DNA of 64,000 nt from Marinobacter gudaonensis (GTDB lineage Bacteria > Pseudomonadota > Gammaproteobacteria > Pseudomonadales > Oleiphilaceae): assembly GCF_900115175.1 (NCBI RefSeq), contig NZ_FOYV01000001.1, positions 1,488,001 to 1,552,000 on the forward strand. The letters are read 5' to 3'. The notes below the pieces were generated by a model that saw only the letters and a program-made list of their open reading frames with translations, searched no databases and was not told the origin of the DNA. Both the position numbers and the translations under genes were made by a program. This document shows, one piece after another, positions 26,844 through 34,840 of the stretch (its first letter is position 1; every line of letters begins with the position of its first letter).

Positions 26844-26961
26844 AGGTTGGCGGCCGGTATGGCTTCCCAAAACTCGCTCCTTGCGGCACTTCCCTGTGAC
26901 GCTTGACTGCAGCCATCCATGGCTGCAGACAGTTTTGGGAAGCCATACCGGCCACCAACCT
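26844..26961. repeat. Long-hairpin repeat element, copy B
   Basis: Arms 26852-26874 and 26931-26953 pair perfectly over 23 bp. After one mismatch they continue as AGGTTGG (26844-26850) with CCAACCT (26955-26961). The 56-base loop contains CGCTCCTTGCGGCAC and CCCTGTGACGCTTG as in copy A, and an internal 22-bp palindrome CTGCAGCCAT-CC-ATGGCTGCAG (26907-26928). It lies just after ppiC and before the dnr promoter. Confidence 0.85.
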
Positions 26962-26986
26962 CCAGACTTCAGCGCCGAAGTCTCGA

Positions 26987-27793
26987 TTACTGCATCAGAG
27001 GCGAGTCCGGAAGCTCCAGATCTACGCCTTCCACGCCCGTTTCCGCGGCGAGGATCTGCAAGTACTGCCGGAACGCCCGGCGGGTCACGCTTTCGCTCAG
27101 GTACTGTCGGATCTGGGGTTTGACGTGCTCGTACGGGAGTTGCTCGCCATCGATGCGCTGGTCTACGCGGACGATGTGCCAGCCGTAGCGGGTTTCGATG
27201 AGTTCCGGGTTGAGGCCTTCCTGCAACGCGAGAACCGGGCGTTCGAATTCGTCTACGGTCTGGCCTTTGCTGATCTGGCCGAGGCTGCCGCCCTGATGGC
27301 GGGATTCGCAGACGGAGTACTGTTTGGCCAGTTCGGCGAACCGGGAACGGCCTTCCATCAGCGCGGTGAGCAGCTGGTGGCCGGCCTCTTCCTGGCGGAT
27401 GCGTTCCTGGACATCGTCCGGGGCTGCGGCCAGCAGGATGTGGCTGACGGCCATAAGCGTGGGGCTGCAAAAGCGGGCCGGGTTAGCGTTGTAGAAGCGC
27501 TCGCAGTCTTCCTCGGTGGGGTCGGGAACGTTGAGCTCCAGCTCCAGCACACGGGCGATGCAGTCTTCTTCGTCCGCTACGTCCTGCAGGCCGAGGCGCT
27601 CTGCCTGTTGCAGGAGCAACTCGCGGATCACAAGGCTTCGGGCGGCTTCGTGCCAGGCTTCGGCGACTTCTTCGGCCGGGTGATGCTGCATTTCCCGGGC
27701 GATGTCGTCTTCGCTGATGAGGGTGTCGCCCACATAGACCGGCGGGAACTGGTTTCTGGGTTTTTCGGCGTCGCCAACGGGGATGAGTTGCAT
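26987..27793 (-). CDS. PpiC-type peptidyl-prolyl cis-trans isomerase of the nar operon
   Basis: A 268-residue parvulin-type isomerase. The N-terminal SurA/NifM-like helical part (about 20-120) is followed by a parvulin domain (about 115-215) with VSHILLAAAP, FAELAKQYS, GGSLGQISKGQTVDEFE and TRYGWHIVRVD. No signal peptide is visible, so it is probably cytoplasmic, as expected for a helper in folding NarGH. It follows narI on the same strand after a 134-base gap that holds a REP-like repeat, as in Pseudomonas nar operons that end with a ppiC gene. ATG 27793 has AAGG 9 bases upstream. Confidence 0.9.
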   Translation of the reverse strand: MQLIPVGDAEKPRNQFPPVYVGDTLISEDDIAREMQHHPAEEVAEAWHEAARSLVIRELLLQQAERLGLQDVADEEDCIARVLELELNVPDPTEEDCERFYNANPARFCSPTLMAVSHILLAAAPDDVQERIRQEEAGHQLLTALMEGRSRFAELAKQYSVCESRHQGGSLGQISKGQTVDEFERPVLALQEGLNPELIETRYGWHIVRVDQRIDGEQLPYEHVKPQIRQYLSESVTRRAFRQYLQILAAETGVEGVDLELPDSPLMQ

Positions 27794-27834
27794 GATGGTT
27801 ACCTTTTGATCTGGTTGTCGGTTTACGGCTTCGC

Positions 27835-27908
27835 CTAATCCGACCTACGTTTCTGCTTTCGGGCACGGGTAGGTCGGATTAGCGTGGGCCCGCCACGCGT
27901 AATCCGAC
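27835..27908. repeat. REP-like inverted repeat between narI and ppiC
   Basis: CTAATCCGACCTAC (27835-27848) is perfectly complementary to GTAGGTCGGATTAG (27869-27882) with a 20-base loop. A third partial unit, CGCGTAATCCGACA, follows at 27895-27908. The GTAGGTCGGATTAGCG core is the kind found in extragenic palindromes of many gammaproteobacteria. Its place between narI and ppiC may stabilise nar mRNA and lower ppiC expression. Confidence 0.7.
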
Positions 27909-27927
27909 ACTCCCGGTAATCCACCCG

Positions 27928-28608
27928 TTACGCCCGCTTACGGACCACCTGGTACTTCCGCCCGAAATACTCCACCGGCACGCTCAGCATGTGCACCAGT
28001 CGGGTGAACGGGAACAGTACGAAGATGGTCAGGCCCAGGAAGATGTGGGTCTTGTAGATCCAGTGCACGTCGGCGATGTAGCCAGCCACGCCGCCCTGCA
28101 GGGTGACAATGCCCTGGGCCCAGGCGGAGAACTTGAGCATGGTGCTGCCGTCCAGGTGACCCATGGTGGGCAGGATGGTCAAAAGGCCGAGCGCCAGCTG
28201 GACTACCAGGATCACAATGATCATGTTGTCAGCAAAGGTGCTACTGGCCTTGATGCGAGGGTCGGTCAGCCTGCGCCAGGCGAGCATGCCGCCACCGATA
28301 ATGGCCATGACCCCGGCAATGCCGCCCACCACGATGGCCATGACCTGCTTGGTGCCCGGGGTCATGAACGGCTCGTAGAGCGCGTGCGGTGTCAGCAGGC
28401 CCACCAGGTGGCCGAAGAAGATCACCAGTACGCCGACATGGAACAGCACGCTGGCCATCACCATATTCTTCTTGCGCAGCATCTGGCTGGAATGGGCCTT
28501 CCAGGTGAACTGGCCCTGGTCATAGCGGGCCCAGGTGCCGATCACCAGCACGGCGATGGCAATATACGGGTAAACCCCGAAAAGTAGTGTGTTCAGATAG
28601 GACATCAT
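27928..28608 (-). CDS. narI: Respiratory nitrate reductase gamma subunit NarI
   Basis: A 226-residue inner-membrane diheme cytochrome b that oxidises quinol and passes electrons to NarH. Five hydrophobic helices are visible. Heme-ligating histidines lie in VLFHVGVLVIFFGHLVG (two His) and in the later DVHWIYKTHIFLGL region. The C-terminus FGRKYQVVRKRA is typical. ATG 28608 (with a second ATG next to it) is preceded by AGGAGG 8 bases upstream. It is the fourth gene of narGHJI, 20 bases after narJ. Confidence 0.96.
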   Translation of the reverse strand: MMSYLNTLLFGVYPYIAIAVLVIGTWARYDQGQFTWKAHSSQMLRKKNMVMASVLFHVGVLVIFFGHLVGLLTPHALYEPFMTPGTKQVMAIVVGGIAGVMAIIGGGMLAWRRLTDPRIKASSTFADNMIIVILVVQLALGLLTILPTMGHLDGSTMLKFSAWAQGIVTLQGGVAGYIADVHWIYKTHIFLGLTIFVLFPFTRLVHMLSVPVEYFGRKYQVVRKRA

Positions 28609-28628
28609 TTCCGTTTCCTCCTGCGCCC

Positions 28629-29369
28629 TCAGGCGCGTCCTGCCTGACGGGGCGTTGCGTCCGTCATCAGCTGATCGCTCAGGTGAATGGTCTGGGTCTG
28701 CTCAAGCTCCCGGCGACGCTGACCAACCACGCTGCCGGTGCTGCAGGAACTGCCCTGATCATCAACAAACTTCACCATTTCCTCTTCCCAGACCTTGTCC
28801 AGGGCTTCCGGGGTGTCATCACGCTCTTCCGCTGCCACAATCTGCGCCAGCTCCTGACGGTTGGCCTTGCGGCCAGACAGCACCAGCAGGGAGTCCATCA
28901 CCACGTGGTAGAAGCTCTCCCGCTGGTACAGGCGCTCGCCCAGCAGGCCCAGGATGTGGTGGATATCCTCCAGCCAGTTCCGGACCTCCTCCCAGGGGCG
29001 GGTGGAGAGGTATTCCAGGAACAGCGGCAGGTAGTCCGGCAGTTCCCTTGCGTCGATTTCCAGCCCGTTGCTGCGGTATTCCTCCATCAGGTCCACCATG
29101 GCCTGGCCACGATCACGGGATTCGCCATGTACGTGTTCGAACAGCAACAGGGAGGTGGCCCTGCCCTTGTCGAAGGTGCCCACGTAGGCTTCCTGCAGAT
29201 CCAGCAGATCGCCGTTGCAGAGCCTGTCGAGACAGCGCAGCAGTTGCTCCTTGTTCTGCCGGGGCAGCCGGCTATCCTCAAGGACAGCCGCGGTGAGCGC
29301 GTCTTTGGAGGCCTGGAGTTCTTCGTTCGGGTACTCAAGCACCCGTGCCAATACTTTCAGCAGTTGCAT
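28629..29369 (-). CDS. narJ: Nitrate reductase molybdenum cofactor assembly chaperone NarJ
   Basis: A 246-residue cytoplasmic chaperone (TorD/NarJ family) that holds the NarGH apo-complex until the Mo cofactor and FeS cluster are inserted. Family features are the N-terminal LLKVLARVLEYPNEEL and the central VDLMEEYRSNGLEIDARELPDYLPLFLEYLS. The C-terminal 50 residues are polar. AAGGAGG lies 5 bases before ATG 29369, and only 10 bases separate it from narH. Confidence 0.95.
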   Translation of the reverse strand: MQLLKVLARVLEYPNEELQASKDALTAAVLEDSRLPRQNKEQLLRCLDRLCNGDLLDLQEAYVGTFDKGRATSLLLFEHVHGESRDRGQAMVDLMEEYRSNGLEIDARELPDYLPLFLEYLSTRPWEEVRNWLEDIHHILGLLGERLYQRESFYHVVMDSLLVLSGRKANRQELAQIVAAEERDDTPEALDKVWEEEMVKFVDDQGSSCSTGSVVGQRRRELEQTQTIHLSDQLMTDATPRQAGRA

Positions 29370-29379
29370 GTCGGCCTCC

Positions 29380-30954
29380 TTATTCCTGCAGCTGTTTCGG
29401 ATCGACCTGCTTCACGGTCGCCAGCTTCTGAACCATGCTGGTAGTCTGCTTGCGACCACCGAACATGTTGAATTTGCTGTCGCCGTTGCAGCCATCGCCA
29501 AAGCTGAAGCCACAGCCGTTGCGCTCGCCGTGGGCGGTGGCGTCCGGGAAGGCTTCCTTCGCCAGCTCGCGGTGGCTGGTGGGGATCACAAAGCGGTCCT
29601 CGTAATTGGCGATCGCCAGGTAGCGGTACATTTCGTCCGCCTGGGCCTTGCTCAGGCCGGCTTCCTCCAGGGCACGCAGATCCTCTTTGCCTTCCACGGT
29701 CTCGGCACGCTTGTACAGGCGCATGGCCATGATCCGCTTGAGGGCCCGCACGATGGGCTTCTCGTCACCGGCGGTGAGCAGGTTGGCCAGGTACTTCACC
29801 GGGATCCGCAGGCTCTCGATCTTCGGCAGTACACCGTCGAACTCGATCTTGCCGGCCTCGGCGGCAGACTGGATCGGGCTCAGGGGTGGCACGTACCACA
29901 CCATCGGCAGGGTCCGGTATTCCGGGTGCAGCGGCAGGGCCAGTTTCCAGTCCACCGCCATCTTGTAGACCGGGCTCTGCTGGGCGGCTTCGATCACGTT
30001 CATCGGGATGCCGTCTTTCTTCGCCTGCTCGATCACTTTCGGGTCGAACGGGTCCAGGAAGATCTCCAGCTGCTTCTCATAGAGCTCATGCTCGCCCGGG
30101 GCGCTGGCCACTTCTTCGATGCGGTCGGCGTCGTACAGCAGCACGCCCAGGTAGCGGATCCGGCCCACGCAGGTCTCGGAACACACGGTGGGCATACCGG
30201 CTTCGATCCGCGGGTAGCAGAAGATGCACTTCTCGGATTTGCCGGTTTTCCAGTTGAAGTAGATCTTCTTGTACGGGCAGCCGGAGACACACATCCGCCA
30301 GCCACGACACTTGTCCTGGTCGATCAGTACAATGCCGTCTTCCTCACGCTTGTAGATAGCACCGCTCGGGCAGCTGGCCACACACGCCGGGTTAAGGCAG
30401 TGCTCGCACAGGCGCGGCAGGTACATCATGAAGGTGTTCTCGAACTGGCCGTAGATATCCGCCTGCACCTGGTCAAAGTTCTTGTCTTTGCGGCGCTTGG
30501 CGAACTCGGTACCGAGAATCTCCTCCCAGTTCGGGCCCCATTCGATCTTCTGCATGCGCTGGCCGGAGATCAGCGAGCGCGGCCGGGCTACCGGCTGGTG
30601 CTTGCTGTCGCCCGCGGTGTGCAGATGCTGGTAGTCGAAATCAAACGGCTCGTAGTAGTCGTCGATCTGGGGCAGATCGGGGTTGGCGAAAATGTTCGCC
30701 AGCACCCGGAAACGGCCACCGATCTTCGGGCGGATCTTGCCGGAGCTGTCGCGCATCCAGCCGCCCTTCCACTTGTCCTGGTTTTCCCACTCTTTCGGGT
30801 AGCCGATACCGGGCTTGGTCTCGACGTTGTTGAACCAGGCGTATTCCATGCCTTCGCGGCTGGTCCAGACGTTCTTGCAGGTGACTGAACAGGTGTGGCA
30901 ACCAATGCACTTGTCCAGGTTCAGCACCATGCCGACTTGGGAACGGATTTTCAT
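29380..30954 (-). CDS. narH: Respiratory nitrate reductase beta subunit NarH
   Basis: A 524-residue electron-transfer subunit carrying four Fe-S clusters. The Cys motifs are CIGCHTCSVTCKNVW near residue 16, CEHCLNPACVASCPSGAIYK near residue 184, and GWRMCVSGCPYKK with the following SEKCIFCYPR near residue 220. The Trp in place of Cys in GWRMC is the known NarH feature of the 3Fe-4S site. It relays electrons from NarI to NarG. Its start overlaps the narG stop by 4 bases (ATGA). Confidence 0.96.
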   Translation of the reverse strand: MKIRSQVGMVLNLDKCIGCHTCSVTCKNVWTSREGMEYAWFNNVETKPGIGYPKEWENQDKWKGGWMRDSSGKIRPKIGGRFRVLANIFANPDLPQIDDYYEPFDFDYQHLHTAGDSKHQPVARPRSLISGQRMQKIEWGPNWEEILGTEFAKRRKDKNFDQVQADIYGQFENTFMMYLPRLCEHCLNPACVASCPSGAIYKREEDGIVLIDQDKCRGWRMCVSGCPYKKIYFNWKTGKSEKCIFCYPRIEAGMPTVCSETCVGRIRYLGVLLYDADRIEEVASAPGEHELYEKQLEIFLDPFDPKVIEQAKKDGIPMNVIEAAQQSPVYKMAVDWKLALPLHPEYRTLPMVWYVPPLSPIQSAAEAGKIEFDGVLPKIESLRIPVKYLANLLTAGDEKPIVRALKRIMAMRLYKRAETVEGKEDLRALEEAGLSKAQADEMYRYLAIANYEDRFVIPTSHRELAKEAFPDATAHGERNGCGFSFGDGCNGDSKFNMFGGRKQTTSMVQKLATVKQVDPKQLQE

Positions 30955-33900
30955 TTTACAGCCTCCTGAACAGTGTCATTGCCTTCGCCGTCGAGCCAGT
31001 CGACGTTGTGCATCTTGCGCACCACCACGAACTCATCGCGGTTGGAGCCGACGGTGCCGTAGTAGTTGAACCCGTAGGAATACTGGGCGTAGCCGCCGAT
31101 CATGTGGGTCGGTTTCGGGCACACCCGGGTGACCGAGTTGTGGATACCACCCCGGGTGCCGGTGATCTCGGAGCCCGGAATGTTCACGATCCGCTCTTGG
31201 GCGTGGTACATCATCACCATGCCGGGCATGACCCGCTGGCTCACCACCGCCCGGGCCGCAATGGCGCCGTTGGCGTTGAACAGCTCGATCCAGTCGTTGT
31301 CCTCGATGCTCAGTTCTTTGGCATCGTCCTCGCTCAGCCACACGATGGGGCCACCGCGGGAGAGGGTCAGCATCAGCAGGTTGTCGCTGTAGGTGCTGTG
31401 GATACCCCACTTCTGGTGCGGCGTGATCCAGTTCAGCGCTTTCTCCGGGTTGCCGTTGCTGCGCTGGTTGATCATGTAGCTCACCGTCTTGGTGTTGATC
31501 GGCGGGCGATACACCAGCAGGCTTTCACCGAAGGCGCGCATCCACTCGTGATCCTGGTAGAACTGCTGACGGCCGGTCAGGGTGCGCCAGGGGATCAGCT
31601 CATGGACGTTGGTGTAACCGGCGTTATAGGACACGTGCTCGTCTTCCAGGCCAGACCAGGTGGGACTGGAGATGATCTTGCGCGGCTGCGCCACGATGTC
31701 CCGGAAGCGGATCTTTTCCTCTTCCTTGTTGGTGGCCAGATGGGTGTGATCCAGGCCGGTAAACTCGGACAGCGCCGCCCAGGCTTTCACCGCCACCTGG
31801 CCGTTGGTTTCCGGGGCGAGGGTCAGGATAACCTCGGCGGCATCAATAGCGCTCTCGATCTTCGGACGGCCTGCATTGGCACCCTCAAGGTGTGTGTAGT
31901 TCAGGTCCTTCAGGAACTTCACTTCCTTCTCGGTGTTCCAGTTGATGCCCTTGCCACCATTGCCCAGCTTGTCCATCAGCGGACCGAGGGAGGTAAAGCG
32001 GGCGTAGGTGTTCGGGTAGTCCCGCTCAACGGTGATGAAGTTGGGCGCGGTCTTGCCCGGAATCAGGTCGCACTCGCCTTTCTTCCAGTCCTTCACATCG
32101 AACGGCTGGCCCAGTTCGGCCGGCGCATCGTGCAGCAGCGGCAGAGTGACCACGTCTTTCTCGACACCCAGGTGGCCTTCCGCGGCCTTGGAGAAGGACT
32201 TGGCGATACCCTTGTAGATCTCCCAGTCACTGCGTGCTTCCCAGGCCGGATCGGTGGCCGCGGTCAGAGGGTGGATGAACGGGTGCATGTCGGAGGTATT
32301 CAGGTCGTTCTTCTCGTACCAGGTAGCGGTCGGCAGAACGATGTCGGAATACAGGCAGGTGGTGGACATGCGGAAGTCCAGGGTCACCAGCAGGTCGAGC
32401 TTGCCTTCCGGCGCCTCATCGTGCCATTTCACTTCCTGGGGCTTGGCACCACCTTCATGGCCCAGATCCTTGCCCTGCAGACCACTCTTGGTGCCGAGCA
32501 GGTACTTGAGCATGTACTCGTGGCCCTTACCGGAGGAGCCCAGCAGGTTGGAACGCCAGATGAACATGTTACGCGGGCAGTTCTCCGGCGCTTCCGGGTC
32601 TTCGCTGGCGAAGGCCAGGGAGCCGTCCTTCAGGGACTGGGCCACGTAATCGGCCACTTCCATGCCGGCCTTCTCGGCTTCCGCAGCAATAGTCAGCGGG
32701 TTACGGTTAAGCTGGGGCGCAGACGGCAGCCAGCCCATGCGCTCTGCGCGCACGTTGTAGTCGATCAGGCTGCCACCGAATTTGGACTTGTCCGCCAGCG
32801 GCGACAGGATCTCGTCGACACCAAGCTTCTCGTAGCGCCACTGGCCTGAGTGGGCGTAGAAGAAAGAGGTGGAGTTCATGTGCCGGGGCGGACGCTGCCA
32901 GTCCAGGCCAAAGGCCAGCGGCTGCCAGCCGGTCTGCGGGCGCAGTTTTTCCTGACCCACATAGTGGGCCCAGCCGCCACCGCTCTGACCGATACAGCCA
33001 CACATGATCAGCATGTTGATCAGGCCGCGGTAGTTCATGTCCATGTGGTACCAGTGGTTCATACCGGCACCCACGATGACCATGGAACGACCCTTGGTCT
33101 TGTCAGCGTTATCCGCGAACTCCCGGGCAATGCGGATCACTTTCTCGGCGGGCACGCCGGTGATCTTTTCCTGCCAGGCCGGAGTGTAGGGCTTCACTTC
33201 GTCATAGGAGGTGGCACCGTCGTCCTCGCCCAGGCCACGGCTGATGCCGTAGTTGGCGACCATCAGGTCGTAGACGGTTACCACGCGACCCTCGGAGCCA
33301 TCCGCCAGCTTGACCTTGCGGGTGCCGAGCTTGTGCTTAAGGACATCCTTGATTTCCACGTGCTGGAAGTGGTCATGCTCGATACCACCGAAGTAGGGGA
33401 AGGCAACGTCGACGACGTCGTCGTGCTTCTCGACCAGGGACAGCTGGAGACTGACGTCGTTACCACTGGCGGTCTGCTTGAGGTTCCACTTGCCCTTCTC
33501 GCCCCAGCGATAACCGATGGAGCCATTGGGCGCGGTCAGCTCGCCGGACGCCTCATCAATGGCGATGGTCTTCCACTCGGGGTTGTTCTCCTCACCGAGT
33601 CCATCCATCAGGTCGCTGGCACGCAGGAAGCGGCCCGGCACAAAGCTGCCGTCCTCTTTCTCTTCCAGCATGACCAGGTAGGGCATATCGGTGTAGCGGC
33701 GTACGTAGTCGGTAAAGTACTCGCTGGGCTTGTCGACGTGGAACTCTTTCAGGATTACGTGGCCCATGGCCATGCCCAGTGCCGCGTCGGTGCCCTGCTT
33801 CGGGTTCAGCCACTCGTCGGACAGCTTGGAGACTTCCGCGTAGTCCGGGGTGATGGCGACGGTCTTGGTGCCCTTGTAACGGACTTCGGTAAAGAAGTGG

Positions 33901-34694
33901 GCGTCCGGAGTACGGGTCTGGGGTACGTTGGAGCCCCAGGCAATGATGTAGCCGGAGTTGTACCAGTCGGCAGACTCGGGCACGTCGGTTTGCTCACCCC
34001 AGGTTTGCGGGGAGGCCGGCGGCAGGTCGCAGTACCAGTCGTAGAAACTCATGCACACACCACCGATCATCGACAGATATCGGCTGCCGGCGGCGTAGGA
34101 GACCATGGACATGGCGGGAATCGGAGAGAAGCCGATGATCCGGTCCGGGCCGTACTTGCGGGCGGTGTAGACGTTGGAGGCGGCGATCAGCTCGTTAACC
34201 TCGTCCCAGCTGGAGCGAACGAAGCCACCCATGCCGCGACGGGGCTTGTACTCGGCAGTTTTCTTGGGATCCTCGACAATCGAGGCCCAGGCGTCGACCG
34301 GATCCTGGTGTTCCACCTTCGCCGCACGCCAGAGTTTCATCAGGTGCTTGCGCATCAGCGGGTACTTCAGGCGGTTGGCGCTGTACATGTACCAGGAATA
34401 GCTGGCACCACGGGGGCAGCCGCGAGGCTCGTGGTTGGGCAGATCGGCACGGGTGCGGGGGTAGTCGGTCTGCTGGGTTTCCCAGGTCACCAGGCCGTTC
34501 TTGACGTAGATTTTCCAGCTGCAGGAGCCGGTGCAGTTCACCCCGTGCGTGGAGCGCACGATCTTGTCGTGCTGCCAGCGCTGGCGATAGCTGTTTTCCC
34601 AGTCGCGGCTCACTTCGTGGGTTTCGCCGTGGCCGTTGGCGAACGGCTCGCGCTTCTTCCTGAAGTAGTTCAGTTTGTCGATCAAATGACTCAT
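30951..34694 (-). CDS. narG: Respiratory nitrate reductase alpha subunit NarG
   Basis: A 1247-residue catalytic subunit, the same length as the E. coli enzyme, reducing nitrate to nitrite at a bis-MGD molybdenum centre facing the cytoplasm. The N-terminal Fe-S (FS0) region reads HGVNCTGSCSWKIYVKNG near residue 50. GCPRGASYSWYMYSANR, the molybdopterin-binding blocks and the C-terminal GGYAQYSYGFNYYG are all family-typical. I choose ATG 34694 because GGAGAGAG lies about 7 bases upstream; an ATG at 34709 lies inside the CCATCAAC repeats and has no such site. It heads narGHJI-ppiC and is preceded by a transporter gene on the same strand. Confidence 0.97.
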   Translation of the reverse strand: MSHLIDKLNYFRKKREPFANGHGETHEVSRDWENSYRQRWQHDKIVRSTHGVNCTGSCSWKIYVKNGLVTWETQQTDYPRTRADLPNHEPRGCPRGASYSWYMYSANRLKYPLMRKHLMKLWRAAKVEHQDPVDAWASIVEDPKKTAEYKPRRGMGGFVRSSWDEVNELIAASNVYTARKYGPDRIIGFSPIPAMSMVSYAAGSRYLSMIGGVCMSFYDWYCDLPPASPQTWGEQTDVPESADWYNSGYIIAWGSNVPQTRTPDAHFFTEVRYKGTKTVAITPDYAEVSKLSDEWLNPKQGTDAALGMAMGHVILKEFHVDKPSEYFTDYVRRYTDMPYLVMLEEKEDGSFVPGRFLRASDLMDGLGEENNPEWKTIAIDEASGELTAPNGSIGYRWGEKGKWNLKQTASGNDVSLQLSLVEKHDDVVDVAFPYFGGIEHDHFQHVEIKDVLKHKLGTRKVKLADGSEGRVVTVYDLMVANYGISRGLGEDDGATSYDEVKPYTPAWQEKITGVPAEKVIRIAREFADNADKTKGRSMVIVGAGMNHWYHMDMNYRGLINMLIMCGCIGQSGGGWAHYVGQEKLRPQTGWQPLAFGLDWQRPPRHMNSTSFFYAHSGQWRYEKLGVDEILSPLADKSKFGGSLIDYNVRAERMGWLPSAPQLNRNPLTIAAEAEKAGMEVADYVAQSLKDGSLAFASEDPEAPENCPRNMFIWRSNLLGSSGKGHEYMLKYLLGTKSGLQGKDLGHEGGAKPQEVKWHDEAPEGKLDLLVTLDFRMSTTCLYSDIVLPTATWYEKNDLNTSDMHPFIHPLTAATDPAWEARSDWEIYKGIAKSFSKAAEGHLGVEKDVVTLPLLHDAPAELGQPFDVKDWKKGECDLIPGKTAPNFITVERDYPNTYARFTSLGPLMDKLGNGGKGINWNTEKEVKFLKDLNYTHLEGANAGRPKIESAIDAAEVILTLAPETNGQVAVKAWAALSEFTGLDHTHLATNKEEEKIRFRDIVAQPRKIISSPTWSGLEDEHVSYNAGYTNVHELIPWRTLTGRQQFYQDHEWMRAFGESLLVYRPPINTKTVSYMINQRSNGNPEKALNWITPHQKWGIHSTYSDNLLMLTLSRGGPIVWLSEDDAKELSIEDNDWIELFNANGAIAARAVVSQRVMPGMVMMYHAQERIVNIPGSEITGTRGGIHNSVTRVCPKPTHMIGGYAQYSYGFNYYGTVGSNRDEFVVVRKMHNVDWLDGEGNDTVQEAVK

Positions 34695-34705
34695 GGTCTC
34701 TCTCT

Positions 34706-34729
34706 CCATCAACCCATCAACCCATCAAC
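34706..34729. repeat. Three tandem CCATCAAC octamers upstream of narG
   Basis: CCATCAAC occurs three times head to tail at 34706-34713, 34714-34721 and 34722-34729, ending 12 bases before the narG start codon. It lies in the 5' untranslated region. It could be a simple slippage repeat whose copy number shifts spacing between promoter and start. Confidence 0.6.
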
Positions 34730-34818
34730 CTGTTTGACGGATCGTTGCTTCGAATTGAGACCATTGTGTGTGAGCAAAACCGTAAAATCTGCGTGGTTAC
34801 TACCTCATAACCCACCTC

Positions 34819-34834
34819 TACCACCCTGGTGGTA
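34819..34834. promoter_or_regulatory. Perfect 7-2-7 NarL-type inverted repeat upstream of narG
   Basis: TACCACC-CT-GGTGGTA is a perfect 7-2-7 palindrome 125 bases before narG and 7 bases after the stop of the transporter gene. Geometry and TACC ends match NarL sites (TACYYMT heptamers), and narXL lies 1.5 kb away. Nitrate activation of narGHJI from this site is a reasonable inference. Confidence 0.6.
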
Positions 34835-34840
34835 GAAGAC

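Noticed and set aside
32850..34835. A 661-codon open frame on the plus strand opposite narG
   Set aside because: Antisense shadow of narG; the composition is unlike a real protein and it has no ribosome site.
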